Below, in pieces: positions 1-11,599 of a stretch of 64,000 nucleotides of DNA. The stretch is from Fusarium oxysporum f. sp. lycopersici 4287 (taxonomy: Eukaryota > Ascomycota > Sordariomycetes > Hypocreales > Nectriaceae), in assembly GCF_000149955.1 (NCBI RefSeq), contig NC_030994.1:124001-188000 (forward strand), read 5' to 3'. Position 1 is the stretch's first letter, and every line of letters starts with the position of its first letter. Both the position numbers and the translations under genes were made by a program. Below the pieces are notes generated by a model that made no database searches, was not told where the DNA came from, and worked only from the letters and a program-made list of their open reading frames with translations.

Positions 1-315
1 GATCCACCCTTTCGACTTGCGTGCAAAGGGAGTATCTATTAGTTTGGCCTCTGCTTTTGGGTTTGGTTTATTCAACCAATACGTCAATCAGATCGCTCTT
101 GAAGCTAGTAAGTGCATGCATTACTGCATATTCGATGATTGAATACTCTTGCTGACTTTTGCATTACAGTCACGTGGAAGTACTACCTTGTATTCATTGC
201 TATTGTTGCGTGCCAGCTGCCCATAATCTACTTCATCTTCCCTAAAACCAAGGGCTTAACTGTTGTAGAAGTCAGGTATCTTTTTGAAGGTGGTAGCACT
301 GATTCAGTTTTATAA
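1..315 (+). CDS. MFS sugar transporter, C-terminal end (5' part outside window)
   Basis: This is the last ~84 codons of a plasma-membrane major facilitator sugar transporter. The frame is open from the left edge. It gives a hydrophobic helix, then an intron at 108-169 (GTAAGT...CAG), then a second helix and the family's typical cytoplasmic exit motif, here PKTKGLTVVEVRYLFEG, where most members have PETKGLTLEEI. The stop is TAA at 313-315. The substrate cannot be inferred from the tail; related proteins move hexoses, disaccharides or quinate. The other strand carries no competing frame. The promoter and first ten or so helices lie to the left of the window. Confidence 0.85.
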
Positions 316-781
316 GACCTCCGGTCCAAGGACAGAAAGCAAAGCATGGAGTCTCTGCATGTTGCTGAGAATGCTTAAGCAGGGTTCTGGTGCTTACAAG
401 GACCCAATTCTATTAATTAGATACAAATATTAGCCTACGATGTACAGATAATTATTAAAGAGTCCTCTAAGCTTATGACGACTTGTCTAAGTCTTTTTAT
501 TCCTTAGGACTAACTGCTCGAGGTCTTTGAGTTTTCTTACCCTAGGCAAGCTAAGCGCTCAATGCCAGTCTATAATTAGCAATTCTCCACCACAACCCCT
601 GTCCATCATCACGAACCCATTGTCATTGGACAGTCTTGCCCCTTTTTAGCGCATCAGTCAGATTCCCCAGCCATCGCTTTATGGGTACCCACGCTTGGCA
701 TCAAGAAAAACCAAGTCCTTGAGACCTCACAAGCACCTCAATCGAATTATCATCACTAAGACACGTACTGCGGCTTCTCAA
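316..781. other. Intergenic region
   Basis: This is the spacer between the transporter tail and the next plus-strand gene. A TTG-initiated extension of the downstream frame reaches back to 695, but the first in-frame ATG is at 782. No other coding or RNA signal is visible. Confidence 0.5.
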
Positions 782-2754
782 ATGTCCTCAACAGCTGTAC
801 CAGACCCGAGCTCTGGCGGAAGCAGTGACGACAATACTGAGCTTATCATTGCCGTGGTTGCGCTGGTCATCTCCGTCTTGGCCTTTGTCATTGCGATTCT
901 CCAGGCACTGCAACAGTATCTCGCCACAGCGACCGGTTTTTCATCATGCAGTGAAGCTGTCATAGGGAAATGGGCACAGTTTGCTCGGCGTCGGATGATC
1001 TGGTCCGAGTTCCGTTTCGAGGTCCAGTTTGAGGCTCCAGTCATCTTCGTCGCCAAGCCCAGCAACACCAGGGGACCACTGGGAGATGATGCCCTCGCCA
1101 AGGACGAAAGCAAGAAGATCATTCGACTCGATGGCGGGAATGACAATTTCAAGTACACAGATACCGTCAAGGAATTCGACAACGAGTACAAGCAGAGCAC
1201 GCAGCGCATCATTCACACGGCTGATAATGAGAAGGCTACCTGGTATGGCTTACTCATGGCTATTGTCAGGATGGAGAAGGAATCTCGCGAGTGGCAAGGC
1301 AAGAAGTCAGCTGAGTGGGTCAAGGCAGCTGGTCCACGTCCACCAATTGACACAGAAGAGCCTCATGCTCATCACTCGCTAGTCGTCTGCATGCAGAGAA
1401 AGCGACGTACGTGGGATAGCATGCCCAAGGACTTCGCAAAGCCTTATGCCACAACCACAATATCGCATCTTGTAGAAATCGCGGGAATGCTGGGCATTCA
1501 TTGGAGAAAATTTGATCTCAATACCGACCAGTATCGCGGTCAAGGTAACGGGTTTGTTCTATATGGCTCATACACGGACGGTCTTGGTATCACCTTCAAC
1601 TTTCAGAAGCAAGGACCAACCTGGTTCGAGAAGAACCGGGTGATCCCCAACTACAACGTCAAGCAGCTATGCTTCGGCATGGCCCCAACGATCTTCAACC
1701 AGGAGAAGAAGGTCTATGCTGATGAGGCCAAAGGAGCTGAGAGTCTTCAGCTGGGGAGTCTGGCTGAGATTGCGAAGACGCTCGTGGTACTGGGATGTGA
1801 TATCAATACAGTCAACTATTTCCGGAAGCCTGACCAAGCACGCCACACTCACTTGTTTGCGGGTAAGTTGCCCTTTGTTGGGTTGATCGAAGTGAAAATT
1901 GACCTTTAACAGTTCCATTCGAAATCCTTGGCATGGTCGGAGAAATGCTTCATATAAAGGGCACCGTCTTCCGTATGCTTCCAAACCCGACCGTTTTCTA
2001 CTGGGATCCCAGCTCTTTTTCTCTTTCAGCACTAATGACGGAATACATCAACTGTTTGAGGCGTCTTCATGAGACAACCTTGAAGGATAGCGAGCAAGTG
2101 AGCAAAATCCTCAAGTGGGCAGAAGCGGACGAAAGGTTCCCGCTCCTTCGAACCGAAGGATCAACGCTAGATATTTTTGGCGAAGACATCAATGGTGCAA
2201 ACCTGGTCAATCACCTCAACAATCTCCGATCAGGAGTCGAGTTGTGTGATGAGTACTTTGGCAGGATGAAGAAACCGGGATTGTCGATGATCAAGAGAGT
2301 TGTGCGTATGCATATCCAAGAGGTCATGGGTATTCTGCACGAGAAGAACGAAGTCGACAATACCACGAAGAATGAAGGCAATGATGAAGCTTTTGACGAT
2401 TCGCCTATTACTATTCACGACATTGATTCGGCATCAGGCGAAGACAAAGAGACTCTTTTGATTCAGATGTACTTTGACCGCATCCGACAAAACGTCGTCC
2501 GGAATCTCAGCAAACAGGGTCTGCTAAGTAAGCGCATGAAAGGAAGACAAGATTCTTTTGTCTCGGAAGATGATAGGAGCGCAACCCGTCCCAAGCATTT
2601 AGGAAGGTTCGGGGACAAAGAGCTCAACGAGGCTTGGTGCGTACTTATGTTCCGTATGCTGTGCTGGTTGCAGTTGCACGATTTCCACAAAATGGATATT
2701 CACATCAGCAAAAGCGACGCATACGCGAGTCGCATTCCGGTTTATATCGTCTAA
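782..2754 (+). CDS. Modin-like membrane-anchored protein of unknown function
   Basis: Exons are 782-1862 and 1913-2754, with a 50-nt intron (GTAAGT...CAG) that keeps frame and gives 640 aa. The N terminus is short and Ser/Asp-rich, followed by one strong hydrophobic helix at about residues 20-42 (IIAVVALVISVLAFVIAIL). The long remainder is charged and predicted cytosolic. The segment just after the helix (IGKWAQFARRRMIWSEFRFEVQFEAPVIF, described only in part here) resembles the fungal family annotated as modin after the Podospora mod genes. That assignment is from memory and moderate. These proteins are common, lineage-expanded and poorly characterised in Sordariomycetes, and some have been linked to heterokaryon incompatibility. 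The start was chosen at the first in-frame ATG; an upstream TTG would add 29 residues. Confidence 0.8.
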
Positions 2755-5309
2755 TTGCTGTATAATAATACCAAGTTTGAAACGGGAACATCAACTACAG
2801 GTTGCGGAGGCTATTACGGAACAACAGCTTTACAGTTTGCTACCCTTGTATCAATCTCGGTAAATTGATAGAAATACTTTAAGCTTTAGGGATCAGCAAA
2901 AGTTCCAGATGCCTGGATTCTCTCGTTAACCCTGTTGACCAGTTCATTCGTGAGGCTCCCTTTTTACTTGGTTTGAGAAACAGGAACACGCGCTCATCGT
3001 TATCTCTCGCACGCCATTGTCTACGTAAACGAGGTAAGGTGCGCGATGCAAGCATCACCTGTTAGGTCTATCAACTTCAAAGGTAAGCTTCGTGATACTT
3101 CCTGGCTGCTCCTGGACCACAGAAGTTAGCTGGTATGCTAGAAACGCTGCCGTTGCCACAACTACCCAGGAGTACCATCAGGCACCGAACTTCTCGTGGT
3201 ATTACCTTTATGGATTTCCCTTACATAGGCCTCGACTGGGGTTCCTAGAGTTAGACTAGAGCATACACCGGAGGACACGGCAGTTAGAGCGTTGCCAAGG
3301 CAAAAGCATCCGGCAATGTCCGTCCGGCCTGACATACTGTTTCCTGGTGCATGTTTTTGCTTATCCTTCGTCATAAAATAACTCAAACAAGGCTTCTGGG
3401 AAAAATCATTCCCGTGTCGCTGATAACCTACAAGTCTTCGAGATCGGACGAATAATAATGAAGTCCTAAAGCGAGTTACAATGGAATCAACATCGGAAAA
3501 CATAAACACCCTTGATCTACGGCACCGAATAACCGCTTATGAGCGGATATTCCACGCAAAACTGTCAGGTGCGGATGGAATGGACTCCAAGCATGTAAGA
3601 CAATGTGGGCCCCAGAAGAAGTGAAGAAACAGTGGCAAAATACACGACCCAGCTGTTGTCGTATATTGAAGCAAAACCTCTGAGAGTTGAACTGTTGATG
3701 CAACCTTCGCGTTTTGGAGCTATTCAGCAGTGCACCACCGACAGAGTACACGATGGTACTGGTAGATCCGGAAGAGTAGACGATCAAAAATGGGTCCTGA
3801 AAGTGAACTCTTTCGAAAGACAATTCGCTTCGACCATTGGACTTTGAGACAAACTGAGAACCATTGGAATGCTTGACACGTATTTCTGTGGCGGCGTGAG
3901 TTGTGCCTGTGAAATGAGACCTCTAAAGCCAGGTATCTTCTGCAGGCCTGCGGTGATCTCGGTCATCTTGCCCAGCAGAACATTACGCTTCCCATTGTAT
4001 AGAGTCGTGTCACTCATGAAGACCCAGCGAGGTGGAGTTTGCTGTAGTCTTGGAAGAACACCGGAAACACGACGGTTGGTGGAGCTTGAGGAGAATATGG
4101 CACCCAGGGCAGCATCCATATGTAAACCAGCCCGTTGACCTCAACTATAATATAAATCGCGCATTTACTTAGTCGCAAATACAAGGGCCAATATTGGTAA
4201 TGGTTTCACATAGAATAACAATACGAGGGAGAATCTTAGGCGGACTGGTCGCCTTGCACTGGTAAACGTGCAACGTCTGTCTTACTGGGTACGGTGAACT
4301 GTATTATATTATGCATTTACTCGGGCAGTTTACACAGACTTACGGATAGTGCGGCGCTAGCTTTTGAAATAAGCTTTGGCCCCCTGAGCTGTCGGCTTTT
4401 GTGCCCCGGAGTTAAGCAAACATACTTTTAGTCAATTAGTGCACCCCAACGAATGGCTTGAATTGTATTTACGCGAGAACCACGACTCAAGAGACAATAA
4501 GATAACGCTACGTCCGCCATGATACATAATCAACGCGACCCGGCTGCAAGATATTTAAACAATTCCTTCTTGAGAATCCTAAAGAAAGAGTTACCTCGAT
4601 TAGAGTTTAAACCGACTTGATCCTGGACCACTTGTGATACCACGACGCGTATTACACTGTCGATCATAACACGTCATACGAGTCAGTATCTCAAACCAGG
4701 AAATGTCGGTAACTTGGGAAAATGCGATGTTCAACACAGGGTCCACTATATCAAAGTCTATTTAACATAAAATGCAGTGCTTGATAATCCAGAGCAACAG
4801 GCAGTACAGAATGCAAGGCACCAGGAGCTACACAACTAATTTTCTTTTATTGATAATAGTTTTGGCCAGGTACTGTAATATTTTAGTACATTAAATAGAA
4901 ATTGGTACTGTATTAAATTAAAGAATATATATGATAAGGCAGGAGTTATCTCAAGTAGACCATGTTGATGGAAAGCCCACCAGAATGCATAAGAGCAAGG
5001 GCCAAGACATGTGGGCCATATCTCCATATAACGTGGGTCGATTTTGATGATCTAAAGCTTGGGTGTCTTTTGTCAAGCAATACAATACGTGTAACCAGTT
5101 CCCACGTAACATAATACCAAAAGAACTACCTATATAAACCCAGGCAAACCCACTGATAGATTCCTTTATTATCTACTCAATAGCTCTCTGTATTTAACAC
5201 TATTTTCATCTCCAATCTCTAAACGCCCATTAAGGTAGGTCCCTAACGACTAAACATCACCCAGCTTCGATTAGTACTAACGACATAGCTAGACTCATAC
5301 ATATATACA
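2755..5309. other. Gene-poor region with weak degenerate coding traces
   Basis: No intact gene is visible. On the minus strand, frames at 3476-3823 and 3784-4119 overlap with shifted phase and together could be remains of one old gene. The translations match no family I can name, and stops and frame changes are frequent. 4800-5100 is AT-rich. The proximal promoter of the 5310 gene occupies the last ~200 bases. Confidence 0.4.
5131..5138 (+). promoter_or_regulatory. TATA box of the small secreted protein gene
   Basis: TATATAAA lies about 170 bases before the ATG at 5310. A start of transcription near 5160-5170 would give a 140-base leader. Confidence 0.45.
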
Positions 5310-5507
5310 ATGAGGTTGTCAGTTATTGGTCTCCTTTTCGGCCTAGTCGCCATGACCAACGCGCAGTGCTACAACTGCATTTATGCAAACGGTGCACCCT
5401 CATGCGACGCATGCCCCAGTGCTATTCCCAACGGATGTGGTGGCTGCATTGGCGGTTGCCCTGCTGCGGAGGGTGGAACTTCATCTAGTTACGAGGTGGA
5501 CTGTTAG
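5310..5507 (+). CDS. Small secreted cysteine-rich protein (effector-like)
   Basis: The ATG opens a 65-aa single-exon product. Residues 1-18 form a clean signal peptide (hydrophobic core IGLLFGLVAM, likely cleavage after TNA). The mature ~47 residues contain eight cysteines, several in Cys-x2-3-Cys spacing, plus a Gly-rich CGGCIGGC run. That composition suggests up to four disulfides and an extracellular role. Small, Cys-rich and secreted is the usual profile of fungal effectors or surface peptides, but no family was recognised and no function is claimed. The gene stands alone, behind a TATA box, in an otherwise gene-poor AT-rich stretch. Confidence 0.75.
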   Translation: MRLSVIGLLFGLVAMTNAQCYNCIYANGAPSCDACPSAIPNGCGGCIGGCPAAEGGTSSSYEVDC

Positions 5508-5879
5508 AGCGGGTTGGTAATGAGACTGTTGTAAGGAGAACTGTTACATCACTTTGGTTGTAGCAAGTTCGATTGATAAAATACGATCCGGACTTGTTCG
5601 AGAATAAAATTGAAGGAATAGTGAAGAATGTTTCCTAAAGAATAATATAAGACAAGTCACAAGACTGTGTTCGATACTTCATTGAATACCCAAACTCATC
5701 CAAATTTGCATGATGGCGGAAACACCTCTTCCATTCCTCAGCTCCAACTAGTTCGGTCCCTTCCAAGCGTTATTGTGTCGGTCTACTCAATTGGAAGCCG
5801 ATTTCTCAAGGCACACATCTCCACTACGACATGGTGCATGGGACCCACTGACGTCGTTTTAGTCGGCCTTTTATGATGT
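5508..5879. other. Intergenic region
   Basis: This is the 3' flank of the secreted peptide gene and the approach to the P450 fragment. Only short frames without a start, codon bias or domain signal are present. Confidence 0.4.
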
Positions 5880-6310
5880 CCGTTTTACAAGAACAGTTCT
5901 ATGCCTAGCACGTTTTCCGTCAAAGAGCCTCGGTTCATCAAGCTTTTCGCCGCCCAGTTACCCAAGAGTTCTCCATATTCCCTATCAAAGCCATGGAAGT
6001 CTTTGCAGATGAAAGCTGTGATATCTTGCATCAGACAGTTGGAAGGACAAGGCGTTGATTTAGATGATTGGGTCCAGTGGTACGCTTTCGAGTCATCTCC
6101 GCCATTAGATTTCAGCGACGTTTCGGCTTCGTAGAACAGAGGAAAGATGTCCAATCTATGGTCAGTGGCATCAATTGCTCCCTTGAGCCCGCAGCTATGA
6201 TTGCTCAAGTGCCTGCGATTAATCCCTGGATGATCGGGAACAACTATGTCACCAAGTTCCTGGCGCGGCAACCCTTTGTTCGGGTGCCAGATCCCGGGCG
6301 AACCGTTGTC
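5880..6310 (+). pseudogene. Cytochrome P450 fragment (pisatin-demethylase-like), broken
   Basis: Two overlapping plus-strand frames encode consecutive pieces of the N-terminal half of a fungal P450. The first (5901-6131) reads SPYSLSKPWKSLQ... then VDLDDWVQWYAF. The second, shifted by one base near 6085-6095, continues VISAIRFQRRFGFVEQRKD and AAMIAQVPAINPWMIGNN. This order matches the conserved B-C-D-E helix region of pisatin demethylase/benzoate hydroxylase-like P450s (WLQWYAFDVIGEITFQRRFGF type). The membrane anchor, I-helix, ExxR and heme-Cys motifs are all absent, so this is a relic and not a gene. It lacks visible introns over the retained part. Confidence 0.7.
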
Positions 6311-6900
6311 AAGGTAGAACACAAGACCGCATTATGTCAAAAGGCGGAATTTCCCTGATTGGTCCGCTTCGCCTCTTATCAGCCCAAGCTCCATTGGTAT
6401 CTAAGGAGACTGGCATGTCCTCCTTTTAGCATAGAATCAAAGCTCTCTAAAACATTTCTTATGTTCCTCTTTGATGTGACTACCACACATTGAATTGAAG
6501 CTTTCTCATAAGTTAGTAATACGGCAGACCCACTATAACAAGATCGACCTGAATTCCTCGGATCGTTGAGATAAGAAAATGGCAAGGGGAAGCAAATAAA
6601 TCAGGAGGACTTCGTAAACCATTTGTTAACTAACATGTATACTATTCAAGTTGCCCCCAAGAAGTTCACTGGTTCAATAAGCTCACATAACTGCTTAAAG
6701 TTTCGGAGTTAGTGACACAACGGACATATCCTTACGCCTTACGGGCCTACCATCTAGTGAGTTCAATATGACCAATCAAATGAGGCTGGGCTGCTCACAG
6801 CGCAACACTTACTGCTTACAATTTTCAGCCAGTTCTATATATGTATGAGGATAATTATAAAGAGAGCTAAGGATCTGTGCTGAAAATTCCATATCCGCGG
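6311..6900. other. Intergenic region
   Basis: Nothing recognisable is present apart from the upstream flank of the next gene, with a TATATATGTATG run near 6835-6848. Confidence 0.4.
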
Positions 6901-7341
6901 ATGCTCGATCGCCAAATGGTGTGTTTCGAACATAGGAAGCAAAAGCGAACTGCCATTCTGTGGCAGCTGTCGATTTTCGCCCTTGTGCACAGTCCTTTAA
7001 TACTATCGGTTAAAGCGTCTAGTGGTACTGCAGGAACCGCTACTATGCAGACAACTAACAACAGTGTGACTATGACAATAAGGAATGTAGCGAGCGATAC
7101 TAGTGCGAAAAACAATGCGATGAACACTACTTTGACGTTCGCCGGGCCTTCGGTTCAGGATAAGGTGTCTCTGGAGTATCATAACAACATCACGTTTGCA
7201 GCTAATGATACGATCACAGTGCAGTTGAGTGGTAAGATCTGGTCGGCTGCAGGACAACAAGCCTCTATTGTTATCAGTTTAAGCTGGAATGATGATAGCT
7301 GGAATAATACATTGTTCCTGCAGCGTAGTTCTACACAATGA
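6901..7341 (+). CDS. Putative secreted or membrane-anchored orphan protein
   Basis: The single-exon frame from ATG 6901 gives 146 aa. An alternative ATG at 6916 is equally possible. A basic N terminus (EHRKQKRT) precedes a hydrophobic segment (AILWQLSIFALVHSPLILSV) that reads as a signal anchor or late signal peptide. The remainder is Ser/Thr/Asn-rich, predicted beta-strand, and carries five N-glycosylation sequons (NNS, NTT, NIT, NDT, NNT). That number supports passage through the secretory pathway. No cysteines pair obviously and no family was recognised. It may be a lineage-specific secreted protein; expression evidence is needed to be sure it is real. Confidence 0.45.
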   Translation: MLDRQMVCFEHRKQKRTAILWQLSIFALVHSPLILSVKASSGTAGTATMQTTNNSVTMTIRNVASDTSAKNNAMNTTLTFAGPSVQDKVSLEYHNNITFAANDTITVQLSGKIWSAAGQQASIVISLSWNDDSWNNTLFLQRSSTQ

Positions 7342-7468
7342 AAACGAAACTCGGGTCATAGAATAGTTTTGGAGTCAGAAATTTAATCGAAGCATGTTAG
7401 TGAACTATACCTATTTAGGAAGTGCGAAACGCATCTTTACTCCGATTACCAACTCGCACTTGTCAAAC

Positions 7469-7485
7469 AACCGGCTGTTTGCCGG
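7469..7485. promoter_or_regulatory. Candidate operator: AACCGG-N7-CCGG upstream of the ALDH gene
   Basis: AACCGG at 7469-7474 and CCGG at 7482-7485 are separated by seven bases, about 190 bases before the ALDH ATG. The same spacing occurs upstream of the aminotransferase gene (11600-11618). Paired CGG/CCG half-sites are the usual target of Zn2Cys6 dimers, and one such factor is encoded in this cluster. A CACGTG E-box sits right beside it at 7489-7494. Confidence 0.45.
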
Positions 7486-7671
7486 CGGCACGTGCTGTAT
7501 CTCCAAATGTAACCGAGCCATGTCTATTACAAGCTTTTCAAGCAGGTATTTAACTGAGTAATAAACACAGGTTATACCGACAGTCTGATCATACACTCTG
7601 AACATCCCACAAAGATTATCACTGCTTCCATGCATCTTGATCTTCACAGACCTTTAATTCAACGCAACAAT

Positions 7672-9226
7672 ATGACGCAGCGACCTTTCAATCTTTTCAA
7701 CCAGGATCTTTTCCATGAAGCATCATACGTCCACGGAGAATGGGTTCAAGCAACGTCTGGCAAAACCTTTGTCATCACTGATCCCGGCAGCGGCATTGTT
7801 TGGGCTACTTGTCCTGATAATGCTGCTGAAGATGTAAACAACGCAGTCCAATCTTCTTACAGGGGATTTCTTGAGTACAGAGGGTTCACTGCACGTAAAA
7901 GAGCCCAGCTGCTACTAGAATGGCACCGCTTGATTGCCGACGCTAAAGAAGACCTTGCAAAGCTTCTTACCTACGAAACTGGAAAGCCTCTTGCTGAAGC
8001 ACGTGGAGAAATCGACTATTCTCTAGGGTTCGCTTGGTGGTTTGCTGGCGAAGCTGAACGAATCCAAGGCACAATTGGGGGCGTCCAGCAATGCAGAAAG
8101 AAGAGTGCTTACGATCAAGCAACCCATTGGTGTGACTGTTGCTCTAGTCCCATGGAACTTCCCTATTGCCATGATTATGAGAAAGGCCAGCGCAGCCTTT
8201 GCTGCCGGCTGCTCTATGATTGTCAAACCGTCACCCGAAACGCCTCTGTCTTGCTTGGCCCTAGCGGATCTAGCCACCAGAGCTGGATTCCCAGCAGGCA
8301 CATTCAACGTCCTAACGACCTCTTTGGAAAATACCCCTGGTCTTTCCGAGGCTTTATGTACTCATCCTTTAGTCGCCAAGGTAACTTTCACCGGCAGCAC
8401 TAGGGTGGGCAAGATTGTTGCTGGTCTTTGTGCTCAGGGCCTTAAAAAGTGCACACTGGAGCTTGGTGGAAACTGTCCTGTTATTGTCTTTGATGATGCT
8501 GACATTGATCAAGCCATCGACCAGATCATGACATTGAAGTGGAGGAATGCGGGCCAAGCATGTATTACGGCAAACCGAGTATATGTTCAAGCCGGCGTCT
8601 ACGAGAAATTTGCCGCTGCCTTCTCTGGGAAGACCAGCAAGTTCAAGACAGGTCACGGCGCTGATCCCGCCAATAACTTCGGAGCCGTCACTACGCTTGT
8701 CGGTCTTCAAAAGGCTGAATCACAGGTCAAGAATGCTCTTGAAAACGGGGCTAAGCTCAGAACTGGATCTGGAAAACCACTTGTGTTATCTTCCTCGGGA
8801 GAGAGCAGCCAGTTCATGGAGCCGGTTGTTCTTACTGGAATGACACAGGATATGCAGATGGCCAAAGAAGAGACATTTGGTCCAGTTTGTGGCCTTTTCA
8901 AGTTCAAAACAGAAGAACAGGTTGTCAAGTGGGCCAATGACACTAGCCTGGGTCTTGCAAGTTATGTCTTTACCAAAAACTCGGACCGTTTGTGGAGGTT
9001 GTTTGAGGATCTAGAGGCAGGCATGATCGGCTTAGTAAGTAGAAGCAGTCTAATTCAATGTTACTGTCCCCGAGAAACTGACATACTATAGAATACAGGA
9101 AATGGCTCTGCCGCGGAGAGTCCCTTTGGAGGCATCAAGCAATCCGGTTACGGAAAGGAAAGTGGCAAAGATGTTGCTGTAGCAGAATATCTTGTTGAGA
9201 AAACTGGGACTTTGACAGTCATGTGA
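7672..9226 (+). CDS. Succinate-semialdehyde-dehydrogenase-like aldehyde dehydrogenase, frameshifted
   Basis: NAD(P)-dependent aldehyde dehydrogenase of the SSADH (GabD/Uga2) subgroup, predicted to oxidise succinate semialdehyde or a similar omega-semialdehyde. From ATG 7672 the frame runs to a G5 tract at 8077-8081, where it slips by one base. The other frame then continues with RRVLTIKQPIGVTVALVPWN, the catalytic Glu in LELGGN (about residue 263) and Cys in GQACITAN (about 297). A 57-nt intron at 9035-9091 separates GMIGL from NTGNGSAAESPFGGIKQSGYG, and the stop is TGA at 9224-9226. Ignoring one extra G, the gene would encode 498 aa, full length for the family. As written, it encodes a truncated 257-residue-class product. 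It converges tail-to-tail with the aminotransferase. Confidence 0.85.
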
Positions 9227-9920
9227 TAGTTTTAATGGGTGACGGAGAATGGTATGATGCGCTGGATATGGGTCGCGTAGTTGTATATTTTCTATACCTA
9301 GTTTGGACTCGAATAAAGTTGATAGGAAAAAAGGCGTACCCGATTGTCTAGAGATCCAGTAAGCTCGGCGGAAGTTCCCATCTGTTCCTCCTGACATGGT
9401 CATGCAATGACATTGTCGTGATCTGGTATTTGAAGGAAGAGGATAGCAAGAAGTTAAAACATCGTTTTCTATGGATATACCCTTGAATTGTGCAGCTCAT
9501 CTAAGGATTTTCATACGATTATACTCGTTTTCTTAGCTTCTATGCCCATAAAAGCGCTCAGCTAACACCCTCTATATATTAAAAGAATTCATCGAAGACT
9601 CTCCAAAGCTGCCCAGTATAGATTGCATTCTCTACTAAACCGTGAAATATTAACTATTAATGCGTTGAATATAACTCTTTATACAACTTAGCTTACTACC
9701 GTACCTTCCGAGTGTGAGCGTTATTATTCTCAAACCGAGATTATTTATAAGTACATAAAAATAGCTCAAGAGGCCATTCCGAGTTTTATAACATCAATCA
9801 ATAATATCATCTCACAAGGATTCATAGCAAACAAATATGCAAGCTTTAATAACATGTTCCTTATATATAGCTATTGTCTTCCGATAGAATAGTATGGTCT
9901 CATATGTACATTATAGGCTT
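9227..9920. other. AT-rich convergent 3' spacer
   Basis: This is the shared downstream region of the convergent ALDH and aminotransferase genes. It is AT-rich with polyadenylation-like ATAAA/TATATA runs and no coding frame of note. Confidence 0.45.
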
Positions 9921-11493
9921 CTAATTAAGAAACTCACTTCCAGCAAAGTCTCCCAAACGCGTAACTTCCTCCAAGCACTGAGCAATAACATGTAGAGCTT
10001 TAACCAAATCCCCCTCCGTAATTGTCAAAGGTGGGCTAAATCTCAAACGATCCGCACCAATACCGACAAGCACACCGTGATGAGCAGCGAGAGCCTGGAC
10101 TCTTCGAGGAGTCACGCCCGGTATAGTTTGATCAAGAACCAAAGATTGGAAAAGCGCAATCCCCCGAAGCTCTTTTACGTGTGGTGGGTTGAGCTCCTTG
10201 ATTGTCTTCTCCAGAAGATTTCCGAGACGTTCAGAACGCTCCGAGATCTTCTCGTCTTCCAGAACATCCAGCGTAGCTAGAGCAGCGGAGAGAGCAATAG
10301 GGGAAGCTCCATACGTTGAAAGAACTTCATTCTTGTTCAACAAATCCATGACATGCTTCTTGCCCATAATGACGGACATGGGGTAGTAACCTATGGCAGA
10401 TTAGTCAACCATGATAATTCTGAGCAAAATCAATTAGAACTTGACTAACCTCCCGTGATGCCCTTGGCCATGGTCACCATATCGGGCTCAAGTTCTGGTT
10501 CGTGGTGAAAGGAAAGGTCTTTTCCAGTTCGCCCGTAGCCAGCCTGGATCTCATCACAAACCAAGAGGACATTATGCTTTCTGCATAAGTCTTGTGCAGC
10601 TTTCAAGTAGCCCTTGGGAGGAACAACGGTTCTGATACAATAGTCAGCGATTGGGCACTCGGATTGACTGTTCGTTTGGTACTAACCCCGCCCAGCCTTG
10701 GACTGGCTCCACGAAAAATGCAGCAATCCTTTCGCCATCCTGCTCAAATACTTCTCTCAAAACATCCATGTCTCCAAAAGGGACAAGTTTACTGCTTGTA
10801 GGAGCGTATGGTCCAATGTTAGGAAGATGTTGTCCGAAATCTGCGTTCAATGGGTTTCAGCACAGGGAGTTATAATTTAAAAATGGTAGAACAAACGTTT
10901 CTGAGAAACTGTGGCCATGGGCATGGTAGATAGTGTCAGACCGTGATAGCATTGGTCAACCGTGAGAATATGAGCCTGATCCTGCGGTATTCCTTTCTTG
11001 AGATAAGCCCATTTGCGAGCGATCTTGACGGCCGATTCGACTGCCTCAGATCCACTCAGCATGGTCGCAATTGAATCAAAACCGAATTTCTAAGTCGGGA
11101 TTAGCATCTGTCATCTCATCAAAGCTTAGCTGGTATTCCGTCATTACTTACTTTAGTGAGCCGCTCTGCGAATTCCACGTACAATGGGCTGATGTGAGCT
11201 GTTCCACTTAGCGGCATCTTGTAGACCTGGTCCGCAGCTGCCTTGGCGATCTTGGGATGAGAATAGCCAAAGTTCATGACGGCAAATTGGCCAATGAAAT
11301 CGATATATTCCTTGCCATCTACATCGGTGATGGTATGATCCTTGGCTGATTCAACAGCAACTGGCAGGGTTGGGAACCCTCCCCTGATGTGCTTGGACCA
11401 AGTCTCTACATGGCGCGCAGTTTTTTCAGACAGCAAGGGTGTACTGCTGAGTTTGCTGGTAGGTAACTGAGGGCTGGCTGAAGATGGAGCCAT
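9921..11493 (-). CDS. Class III omega-aminotransferase (ornithine/GABA aminotransferase type)
   Basis: PLP-dependent aminotransferase of 446 aa. Exons on the minus strand are 11493-11152, 11089-10897, 10840-10687, 10631-10450 and 10390-9921; the four introns are 55-62 nt with all phases consistent. Seen features are FVEPVQGWAG, the cofactor Asp in LLVCDEIQAGYGRTGK (about Asp256) and the Schiff-base Lys in MAKGITGGYYPMSV (about Lys286), then VLSTYGASPIALSAALA. The pattern is closer to ornithine aminotransferase than to the long mitochondrial fungal GABA transaminase. The substrate is therefore left open between ornithine, GABA and related omega-amino acids. The product semialdehyde would suit the neighbouring ALDH. 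No mitochondrial presequence is obvious. Confidence 0.85.
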
Positions 11494-11599
11494 GGTGTAA
11501 ATTGTCCTTGGTCAGCCTGGGTAGTTGTATCAAGCTGCCTGTTGTAACTGTTGAGACATCCCGAGCCTCATGGGAACTATTTATCCATGACCACTGGGC

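Noticed and set aside
3476..4119. Two overlapping minus-strand frames that could be one old gene (one contains IVYSSGSTS, reminiscent of adenylate-forming enzymes)
   Set aside because: Frame changes and stops are frequent, and the resemblance is limited to one short motif. Not enough for a family call.
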